Shown in pieces: positions 55,425 to 64,000 of a stretch of 64,000 nucleotides of DNA; within the stretch, counting starts at the first letter, position 1; the number at the start of each line of letters is the position of its first letter. Below the pieces are notes generated by a model. The model saw nothing but the letters and a program-made list of their open reading frames with translations, was not told the origin of the DNA and ran no database searches. Position numbers and translations under genes: made by a program. This DNA is from Chlorophyllum brunneum (lineage: Eukaryota > Basidiomycota > Agaricomycetes > Agaricales > Agaricaceae), in NCBI GenBank assembly GCA_963576785.1, contig OY756147.1:868001-932000 (forward strand). The letters run 5' to 3'.

Positions 55425-56561
55425 CTACTTGGAGTCTTTGGCAAAATCCTCCTTTGCCTCTTCTTCTTGCTCAGTTTCCTCGGTAATCTCCCTGATGTGT
55501 GCTTTTTTCAGTACTTTGCAATTCTTCAAAATGTGACCTTGCTTGCCACAATTATAGCATGTTATTTTGGTGTATGTCACCTTTGTTTTCTTGTGGCAAT
55601 ACTTGGCAATATGCCCATCTAAGTTGCAGTTGAAACATCTTGGTTTGCTGTTCTGATCAGTGTCTGTCCTCTGTCTACCAATTTCCATTGGTTGTCCTCC
55701 ACCTCCATATGTGACTCCTGTGCTTGTTCTGATGTCTCCTTGGGTGATATCTGTGGTTTTGTATCCTTGTTCTACTGCAAGAACCATGTTTCTCCATTTG
55801 TCATATATATTTGGGATTGAGGCCAGCAGATAGCCTATAATGGTCCTGATAATGTCTGCTCTCGTGTATCATTTGAGGAGAAATATGGCATGTGCATTGT
55901 CTGTTGCTACTTGGGTTTTCAATGCTTCAAGTTCTATTAAGAAGTCCACAGTGTTCCTCTTTCCCTGTTTGAATAACTCGATTTCCCCTTCTGCTATCAC
56001 TTTCCTATTCCCCAAGGAGAAGGTGGCTACTATCTCTTTTGCAAAGTTATCAAATGCTGGTGTTTTCTTGTTTTGAATTGTTTGTAACTTGGCATTGGCA
56101 TAAGGACCTGCTAGTCCTCCTTTCATTTGTGCCAATACTCTGATTATCTTTTGCTCATTATCATCAATCTTGTTGAAGAGTGTCCATAAGGACATTACTC
56201 TCCACCAATTGTCAAACTTGGTTCTATCTCCATTGAAATATCCTGGTTCTGGAGCTAAGTTCTTTGGGAAATTGGTTTCATCAGCCATTTCTGATTTGGT
56301 TTTGGGTTCACTGGGTTTGTTCTCATGGGTCTTGGCAATTTCTGTATCGGATGTGGTTTCAGCAACTTCTGTGTTGAATAGGGTCTTGAAAAGAGCTATG
56401 TCTTTGTCTACACTATATTCAGATTTCTGCTGCTTAAGGCCTTCAGAGATTTCTGGTTCTGTTTGTTGTTTGGATCTGGTGGTTACTGGTGATTCCTAGA
56501 TGTCTGTTGGTCTCAGAGCTCTGGGTTTTCTTGGTGTTCTCGATGAGCTACTGCTGCTCAT
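55425..56561 (-). pseudogene. Ty3-B gag (copy 3)
   Basis: Same frame from ATG 56561 to the stop at 55425, with stops near 56490 and 55868. It has fewer N-terminal DIEVAET-type repeats than copies 1 and 2 (TEVAETTSDTEIAKT only). The two knuckles are CFNCNLDGHIAKYC and CYNCGKQGHILKNC. PNLAPEPGYFNGDRTKFDNW-like and KGGLAGPYANAKLQT mark the capsid region. Confidence 0.88.
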
Positions 56562-56654
56562 ATACTGTTATCCTGGTTAGAGGCTATTATTCCAAGCCTA
56601 GCTGTGAGTAGTAGCACCTCTCTTGCAAGGTGAGTCAAATGACACTTTACCAAA

Positions 56655-56966
56655 TGTTATGACCTTAGTCTACAACTCAGGTAGCAAGTCTTTGGATAAA
56701 GACAAGATAGTAGAGGAAAGAGAAAGGAATGATATGATTGGTAAAGTGTAAGGAATACATCAAGTATTACTACACTTTATATACTAATGGTGAGCTTTAG
56801 TAATAAAGGGGAACAGAGTAACGGAGTCATAGGGGATGAGTAAAACAAGTCATAGAGAGTACAGCTTTTAAGAGTGAAATATAAGATGAAATGGTTATAG
56901 TAAAATGGTAGGTGCAAGATAATGGGTACATGATAGGAATGTAACTGCTAGGAATAGTTCATAACA
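56655..56966 (-). repeat. Ty3-B copy 3, 5' LTR (312 bp)
   Basis: TGTTAT...ATAACA followed by the duplication TGTTT. The self-priming pair is 56642-56653 (primer site) and 56738-56749 (LTR). Confidence 0.95.
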
Positions 56967-59428
56967 TGTTTAGAATAATGACATGATCAGTGTTATGTAG
57001 GAGATCACCATCAGGTATCTTATCAAGATCAGAGTCAATCATATTGTGGTGTTGACATATTTCATTGAGGTCAGCTTTAGTAAGGAGGTATACTATGGCA
57101 CTGTCAAATACAGTTACTTTCTGGTTGTCTTTGTTATCAGGAGTGTGGTCAGGTCATCATGACAATGCATTAGCAGGGCCATTCTTTCAGCCAGGTATGT
57201 ATTTAACCTTCAATTGAGGTTTGAAGTATTCCATGTAGCTGCCCATTGGACTTGGCATCAATTAAGGGTTTGGGGTTCCTTGAATCAGGATAAGTTCCCA
57301 TGATTGCTCCATATGATAAATTCATGTTTGGCTCCTTCTAGATGGTAGCACCATTCCTTCAAGGCTTATATGATAGCTAGCCATTCTTGCTCTGAGCAGT
57401 GGTAGTTTTGTTCTGTCAAATTGAACACTCTGGAGATAAAGGCAATTGGATGCTTTACTCCATTATCATTGCATTGGGTGAGGACAGCTCCTGAGGCATA
57501 TACAGAAGTGTTGGTTTCAATTTCAAAAGGTTTATCAGAATCTAGTATAATTAGGATAGGCTTCTCCATAAAGCATTTCTTTAGATCTTCGAAGGCAGTC
57601 TGGTACCCGTCAGCCCAATGGAACTCGATGCCCCTGGACATGAGGGAGTTTAGCAGTACAGCATGTTGTGTATAATTCTTGATAAATCTTCTGTAGAAGT
57701 TATAGAATCCTATAAATTTTTGCACATTGCAGGTTGTTTTGGGTATTGGCCAATTCTTGATTCCTTCAAGCTTGGCTGCATCCATCTCAATGGATGATGG
57801 GGAGATTACAGCACTGAGGTACTCAAGGTATTACTTCTCAAATTCACATTTTTCAGGTTTGAGAAATAGGTCATGTTCTTGAAGTAGTCTCAATACTTCA
57901 TGGGTAAGGTGTCAGAGTTCTTCTTGTGTTTTGGCATGTATGAGAATGTTGTCCATATATACAAGAACTCCTCCTTTGTTAATAAGAGGGTGGAATATGT
58001 AGTCCACCATGGACTGGAAGGTGGCTGGGGAATTGCACATCCCAAAGAACATTATAGTTGGCTTATATAGGCCTTTCAGTGTTCTGAATGCAGCTTTCCA
58101 TTCATTACCTTTTTGAATGTGGATATTGTTGTATCTGGCACATACATCAAGTTTGGTAAACCAATTTGATCCTTTGAGTTTGTTGAGTAGCAACAAAATG
58201 AGTGGGATTGGGTACACATTCTTGATAGTAGGCAGAGTTTTCCATCTTTCTTTCCTACAAAGAAGAAAGGTGAGGCTATAGGTGATTTTGATCATCAAAT
58301 ATATCCTTTGGCTAGGTTCTTCTCAATGAACTTATCAAGTTCATTGGTCTCTTGGGGTAATAGTTGATCAGCAGGTCCAGCTTTTGGTTCAAAAGATTCT
58401 TTCATCTCAATCTTGTGATCCTATGGTTGGGTTTTTTTTTTTTTTTTTTTTTTTTAAATCAACAATTTATATAGCGGTGCTCGAATGCAGTCTGCGTGTA
58501 CATACATACAAAGGCAGAACGTACAGAATATTTGGAGAAGGGAAAGTAAACTACAAGTAAACTAACCCCACGAGACTCGTTGTTATCTAGCGCGTATACT
58601 AGAGAGATGTTTGGTACCTACGATGTTCAGCGAAAAGAGAGAAACCTATGGTTGGGTTGGTAGGTATTGTGAAGCAGCTTGTTTACTAAATATATCAAGA
58701 TAAACATGAAAGTCAGCTGGTACAATTTTCATGGGGTTGGTCTCTTTCTTCTCTCCATATTGCTGGGCAATAAACTAAGAAGCATTGGCTTTGAAATTTA
58801 TTTCTTCAAATGCAGCAGGTTTGAGGTAGATATGGTTCAGCTGTTCAGCTTCATTCATACTGTCATCCATGGAAGTGACAAGGTAGTTGAGCTGGGGGTT
58901 GTCAATAAATGAGGTTCTCCATTTCATAGTCTTCTTTGACCAATCAACCTCTGGGTTGAATTGTGATAGCCAGGGCATTCCTAAGATTAGGCATGGCATT
59001 CCTAGTCTGATGATTCTTGGTTTTAGAATCATTTGTTGTCTGTCTATGGTAAGTCTAAGAATGGTATCAGGGATAGCTTGTCCTTATCCATTGGTAGTTT
59101 CATCAGCATTTAGGATGGTGACTGTTGTGTCAAGTGGACAGGTTGGTAGGTTCCATCATTCTACAAGAGATGGGTCAATGTAATTTCCAGCTGCTCCTGA
59201 ATCTAGGAGGGCAAGGTGTTCAGTAGTTATATTAGATAGGTGGACGGTTGTTGGAACATAGATAGTGTTGTTTTTTGGAACAATGTTGACAGTGGCAATT
59301 TGTTTGGTGTTGGACTATCAAGGTGGTTTGGGTTGGGGGTAGTTATTATGTTGTAGCATAGTATAAGAAGTCTGTGGTTTCTTTGTAGTTTGAGATCTAG
59401 ATACAGTAGCTAGTCTCTTCAGACAAAA
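56967..59428 (-). pseudogene. Ty3-A pol: protease, RT, RNase H (copy 2)
   Basis: Protease keeps the normal DSG (59195-59203, LLDSGAAGNYID), unlike copy 1. The RT active site is YMDN (57948-57959), a different loss from copy 1. RNase H reads ETNTSVYASGAV (near 57510), where the catalytic Asp (DAS in copy 1) is Asn, and EQNYHCSEQEWLAII (near 57400). A LINE fragment with a 14-bp duplication interrupts it at 58434-58644, and Ty3-B copy 3 bounds it at 56967. Stops and phase changes are frequent. Confidence 0.88.
58434..58644 (-). mobile_element. short 5'-truncated LINE insertion, CpG-rich
   Basis: About 210 bp with a poly(T) run of more than 20 bases at 58434-58455 (poly(A) of a minus-strand insertion). 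It is flanked by a 14-bp target duplication CCTATGGTTGGGTT (58420-58433, 58645-58658). Its 3' end shares GCAGACTGCATTCGAGC with the half-LINE. It holds many intact CpGs (CGCGTATAC, ACGTAC, CGAGACTCG) while its surroundings have almost none, so it looks recent. Confidence 0.88.
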
Positions 59429-61493
59429 GACTTGATTAGGTCTTTGTTGGGATGACCATCTACAACATTGAAGAGTTCTTCTATCTCTTCATCAGCAGTG
59501 TCTTCCATTACATTTGCGATTTGGGTAGACTTGAATTGTTGTTTGCTTTGGTCAAAGCATTTGGACTTATAAGCAGCATTCTTTGACATACTGGCATGGT
59601 TCTTTCCATGGCTTTGTTGTGGGCAATTTCTCGAGAAATGTCCAGTGGATTTGTATGTGAAACATTTTTGTTTGTTGTATAACTTCCAGAGTTTGGGTGA
59701 TAAGATAGCATTGAGTTGGGCTGTGGCAAGTTTTGTGACCATGTGGGCAACTTGCTGGATAGTTGCATTCAAATATTTATCATTATCTGATGATGCTTCT
59801 TCCCCAGATTCTTCTCCTTCTTTATCAGATCCTTCTCCCATTGGGTAAAAATTATTGAGCTGCTACTCAAGGATGTGGTCAATGTCCATGGGACCATAGC
59901 TTGGGGCATTGCTGCTTCTTTGAGTCAGCTGGTAAGATCTTGCATAAGACATTGAACTTCATGTTTTCAGAGTGTGATATTTTGAGCAATGAAAGGTATG
60001 TTGTGTTAAGTGATGATGTTCTGTTGAGCTAAAATTCTGTTGTAGGTATGCCATTGTTGTTGCATTTCATGCAGCTGTGTACCAAGCATTGATGTTGTTT
60101 GGGGTGGGGTTCTGACTATAGACAAGCCTTTTGTAATACAGATCCAATTCTTTAATGAAGAATGTGATTTTGGTCTCTGTGTGGATGATTCTAGCTCAGG
60201 TACACATATTCTTGAATTGCTCAACATAGACTGCAGCAGGTTGTCCATTCTGGGTGACATTGGACAGTTGATTGATGGCAACAAGGGTGTCATTTGCAGG
60301 TAGAAACAAAGTGTCAAGTTCTGTGAGAAACTATTTGATAGTCTGGATAGGACTGAAGACATTGTTGGTAGTGAGCGAGATGGTATAAGCTTGTTTCCAT
60401 CCTCTGGCCAATCCTTTCATGCTAAGGAGGGCATACATGATTTTGGACTTGTCATTTGGTAGATTGCTGGACTGTGATGCAAAGTAGATCTGAAGGTTCT
60501 GCTCCTAGTTGGGATAGTCAAGCAGGTCACTATAGAAAATGGTGGGCTTCAGGAGTTTGGGGTCTAGTATGTTTGATCCCATGGGTGAGTTTGGTAGCAA
60601 GCTTACTGGGGAGTTTGACAGGGATGATTGGTGGGTCTGCAACTATTGGGTAGTCTTGAGTATAGTCTGGGGTCCTGGTATTCTGGTCATCTGTTGGTAG
60701 GTGCTGGCAGATACCACTGGTTGGGTTGTCTGGTAGCTAGTTGATAGTAGTTGGTGGTCTGGCTGGTTTGGTTTCATTGAGCTTCCCTTTCTCTTTGTTC
60801 TCAGAGTAGTTGAAGGGCTCCAGCAAGTGGGTTTGGTGAGTTCAATATGTTGTCATCAGATTTGTATCAGGGCTCAAGTTCTGGTGTCTGGGGTAGTAGC
60901 TCTTTAGAGTGCTCACATCCATGTTTGGAGTGCTTTGGGTTGTCTGAGTGCTCAGACTCAGTAGAGATGGGTTCTCTGTACTGTTGGTTGGACTGCTGGG
61001 ATTGCTGGGATTACTGGGATTGCTGGAACTATTGTCTCGAGATTGCTTGTTGTGCCCAGTTGGGTTGCATGTAAGCAGGTGTCTGATAAGACTCTAAACT
61101 CTGTCTTGGGGCTGGTTCACTGGTTCTAATCATACTAGCTGTGGCGCTAGTTGAGGGTTGTTCAAAGGGTTGGGAAGTGGTCAAGGTGGACCATTGGATA
61201 GAGGCTGGTGGGGAATATTGAACTAGTCCTGGGTTTTACCAGAAGCTTCATTAAATAGGCTCAATACTGTAAGACTCTGCAGCCTTAGATTGCGATCTAG
61301 TCCTGTAGACCGGAGGTGCAAGTGGAGTAGTCTCCTTTTGCTTCATGTAATGTTGAACTCATTCAATCTTGACCAAGTTACACCTTTATCTCACCAACAA
61401 TTATTTGTGACTTCTTCCTGTACTTCCTGGGAATATACAACAGGTTTTGAGGGCATCCTCTACTGATTGCTCTCACTTTTTGAGGGAATCCAT
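59419..61493 (-). pseudogene. Ty3-A gag (copy 2)
   Basis: ATG at 61493 (MDSLKK), a Gln/Ser-rich repeat near 61010, capsid part near 60540-60150, an acidic stretch MGEGSDKEGEESGEEASSD (near 59840) and a zinc knuckle CFTYKSTGHFSRNC in which the second Cys is Tyr. The stop at 59419 corresponds to copy 1. It has no deletion at the point where copy 1 lost a base, but other frame changes and stops are present. Confidence 0.85.
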
Positions 61494-62013
61494 TACTGGT
61501 GTAACAGTGACAAGGCATGATGCATCTTTATGGTTGCTAGTATCATCTGGCTAACTAGACAGCAGCTGCTTGGTTTAGCTTCTCTATGGATGGCTTCTCT
61601 ATAGCCTAGTGGTTGTGACTTTCTGTTCCTTCTGGGTCTTCTTTCAACTAGAGTACTTCTCGACAGAAATCCAGAGACAGGATGCATGGCAGGCAAGTCT
61701 CTCTCCTTCTCAAGGAGGAAACCATAAAGTTGGTCAATAGTGTATGTTCTATAAGCAGGTCTTTGTGCTTAGCCCTACTAACTTGAGGGGTGCTCCAAGT
61801 ACTGGCAGGTACAGTGTGGGTCCTATGTGACTGATAGCAAGTTATACTCCTATGTGGCAGATAGGCACTGTGTACAACTCTTCTTGGCTTCCTGTAACAA
61901 TGGCAATAATGCAGGAAGATGTTATCCTTGTTTAGTAACAATGGCAGTAATGCAGATAACACTGGAGTTCTTGTTCTCTATGCCAAAATTACTTAGCAGA
62001 AGCTTTGATCTAT
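61494..62013 (-). other. Ty3-A leader and self-priming site (copy 2)
   Basis: Counterpart of 11957-12482. AAGCTTTGATCT (plus reading) at 62000-62011 lies two bases from the LTR, keeping the self-complementarity. Confidence 0.65.
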
Positions 62014-62747
62014 AGTTATGGATTTGGCTACTAAGGGCAATCAAAGAGGATGTGATCTCTAGGATATGGCCTTAATACCTATCTTAGCTAATTAACCAGA
62101 TAAGCAAACATTATCAAACTGTCATTACTTAACCAAGAAATGGAAATCCCATTATCTCGTATCTCTTGAGTAATGAGGGCAAGTAGAGAATAAGCAGTTA
62201 AGCAATCTTCTATTGATTGACAGCAACTGTCAATGGAAACTCTTCTTGGGTGATCAAAAAGGCTACCCCTGTAGAAGATCAAAGCTTAAGCTTTGACTTC
62301 TAATACAGTCAGCTATTTATACTAACTACTTCTTTTCTATAAACACTATGGAGTATAGATAATGAGACTGAAACAGGTTTCACAATATAAAACTGATAGA
62401 TATGAAATGCAAGATGAAATACTACTAAAGATAAACATGAAACTGATAAAGATGAAACAACTAAATATAGGACAAGGTGAAACTGATAAAGATGAAACAG
62501 ATGAGTGCTTACTCATCCTTGGAAATCTCAGATGATGATGATATGGATTCATCAGAACAGTTGCAGTTGCAAGACATGCAGGATGAGGTAATGGATGGCA
62601 ATGATGGTGATGATAGTAGTGATGGAAGAACTGCATCCATTGGTTGATCAGAGTCAGATAATAAGAATAACATTAACATGGTTGGTTCTTTGGAGAGATA
62701 AGACTTGGGTGACTTGACAAAGGCTCAAGTGGATTGCAATAGCAGAT
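62014..62747 (-). repeat. Ty3-A copy 2, 5' LTR, truncated
   Basis: Begins AGTTAT (TGTTAT expected) and matches LTR-A through the TATA box, the GTTTCA block and the ORF3 C-terminal part. It stops near 62747 at GCAATAGCAGATG, where LINE ORF2 sequence starts. About 400 bp of U3 are missing. Confidence 0.9.
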
Positions 62748-64000
62748 GAGATCTTGGCAAGTATGGCCATGAGCATGTTATAGTTCAAGGAAGGGAAGAA
62801 CTGAGCAATGTTGAAAGCAACCATGCTCATCTTGAGACCCTTGGCCCACCCAGCACAAACCAGGTGGGTAAGGAACAGCCTGGTATCCTCAGTGGAATGT
62901 TGGCAAATGCCTCCAAGTTGATGGGAGTGAAAGATGTCATGCTTAATAGCATCAAACTGGATTTGGTTGGAAAGCATTTTCTCAACCAGTTTACCAAGGA
63001 TATTCAGGAGGATGATAGGCCTGAATGTCTTGGGAGTAGAGTAGGAGGGCTTTCCCAGTTTCAGCACCATCAAATAATCTTCATTGATGATGATATACTT
63101 GAGATAGGACCATAGAACATGGTCCAGCCCCAGAGAAGACATATTAGAGCAAGAGGCCAAGGCCTTCATGAGCTCCAATGCCAAAAAAGAGGCCCACTCC
63201 CTGACTGGAAGATCAGGGAGAGGGTTGAGAACAGACATGTTGCACTGCCAATCAGCAGCAGAGTTGTACGTTAAGTGGAGGGCATCCCAAAGAGAGTCCA
63301 TTCCATGACAAGGCTATCTATTAAATTAGATAGCCTCACAGGGAGATAACTTGCAAGCCTTGACCCACTCCATTAGGTTCTAGAGCTGCTTGTTAGTAAA
63401 AGTGATCTTCTCAATCTTGGAATCAAAGAATCAACACTTGGCTACTGTACAAGCATGCCTGAAGTCCCTCCAGTCACTATGGCTCCAAGAGCCCTGGTAT
63501 CTGGAGAAAGAGGTGGTGCATGCCTTGTCCTACCAGGGACAAGTGTGGCGAGTGATCCGGATCTCTTTTGAGTGGTGGGCCCACATGTCAGAGAAGGCTT
63601 CTTCATAGCCTGGGCCAAGACATCCACCTGTTCCAGAGATTCCAGAGAGGGACAATCCCAAAGATTAGTCACCTCATCGATGATATGTCCTAGAAAGGCC
63701 TCCTCTTCATTGGAGCCCTTTGGAAGGACAAGTTTAGTAATCCCAATGTCAACGGGAGTGATAGAAAGGGTGACAGTCAATGGGATATGATCTGATATGC
63801 TCTGAAGGGACAGGTCCTGATGAGGAAAGGTCCTTGATACATCAGGAGAAGAGATGAAAACCAGATCAATCACTGATGGGCAAAGATCTGGGTTGTGGGA
63901 GGCAAACATCGGACCTGAGTTGGTTGGCATAACCAAATTGAGGCCAAGATTGCAACTCATTTCCATGAGTTTATAAGCTGCCATTCAATAATGAAGAACC
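62748..64000 (-). pseudogene. LINE ORF2 fragment: endonuclease and reverse transcriptase
   Basis: Minus-strand remains of a Tad-like LINE ORF2 continuing past the window edge. The end of an APE endonuclease domain (SVIDLVFISSPDVSRTFPH, then SDHIPLTVT with the catalytic SDH, near 63780) is followed by the linker SLWDALHLTYNSAADWQCN (near 63290) and an RT start: KPSYSTPKTFRPIILLNIL (near 63040), HQLGGICQHSTEDTRLFLTH and FNIAQFFPSLNY (Asn for the usual catalytic Asp). A phase change lies between 63442 and 63301, and about 40 residues are missing before KPSYSTP. It ends in mid-RT at the LTR-A junction without poly(A), so the boundary is a rearrangement. Confidence 0.85.

Larger units (their letters stand above)
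50703..56966 (-). mobile_element. Ty3-B chromovirus copy 3, full-length (6264 bp)
   Basis: LTRs of 313 and 312 bp and an exact 5-bp target duplication TGTTT (50698-50702, 56967-56971). It is inserted in the integrase region of Ty3-A copy 2. It is the most diverged B copy: the RT has lost about 50 codons including YMDD, and stops are frequent. It alone keeps the longer Cys-rich end of ORF3. Confidence 0.95.
50547..62747 (-). mobile_element. Ty3-A copy 2, 5' half, with two nested insertions
   Basis: Minus-strand 5' LTR (truncated), leader, gag and pol up to the integrase zinc finger, ending at 50547 in YITSCP. Ty3-B copy 3 (50703-56966) sits in the integrase region and a short LINE piece (58434-58644) in the protease-RT linker. 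The continuation of integrase is at 24491. The 5' LTR is cut at 62747 by LINE sequence. Confidence 0.9.

Noticed and set aside
1..64000. tRNA genes and bacterial features (RBS, operons, rho-independent terminators)
   Set aside because: No cloverleaf-forming sequence was noticed, and the window is eukaryotic, with introns and LTR elements; bacterial signals do not apply.

Overview
The window is a transposon graveyard from a filamentous basidiomycete, most likely an Agaricomycete. The evidence is the gene style: introns of about 50 bp with GTAAGT-type donors, a fungal P5A-ATPase (Spf1) tail, decayed members of Agaricomycete SNF2-helicase and RING families, chromodomain Ty3 elements, a copia element and Tad-like LINE pieces. 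The only ordinary-looking host gene is the 3' end of SPF1 at the left edge. It is CpG-rich; almost everything after about position 360 is CpG-poor and full of nonsense codons explained by C-to-T change.

Layout, left to right. 2-355: SPF1 3' end. 1624-2990: Ty3-A LTR remnant fused to a heavily mutated 28S rRNA fragment. 3105-9432: Ty3-B copy 1 (minus). 9433-10765: another LTR-A scrap and a decayed acidic protein gene. 10820-20672: complete Ty3-A copy 1 (plus) with 1137-bp LTRs and TSD GCAGG. 20825-24491 and 50547-62747: two halves of a second Ty3-A copy (minus), separated by about 26 kb. The intervening segment holds a gene fragment of unknown function, an SNF2-type helicase pseudogene interrupted by an ORF1-only LINE that is itself interrupted by a copia element, a near-perfect hairpin, Ty3-B copy 2 (42141-48567) and a RING-finger pseudogene. 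The right half of Ty3-A copy 2 also contains Ty3-B copy 3 (50703-56966) and a short CpG-rich LINE insertion (58434-58644). 62748-64000: LINE ORF2 fragment (endonuclease and RT).

Biology of the elements. Both Ty3 families are chromoviruses: gag, a -1 shifted pol (protease, RT, RNase H, integrase, chromodomain), then an additional ORF3. Both appear to use Tf1-like self-priming: the sequence just inside the 5' LTR is the reverse complement of the predicted RNA 5' end, about 35 nt downstream of the TATA box. In family A, ORF3 runs about 640 bp into the 3' LTR. In family B, a different ORF3 has the same 879-bp span in two copies and a Cys-rich C terminus. The copia element has a primer site matching the initiator-tRNA anticodon region and an extra region of about 440 codons between Gag and protease. 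No element copy looks intact. These ORF3s, the self-priming geometry, the ORF1-only LINE and the split element are the parts most worth follow-up.
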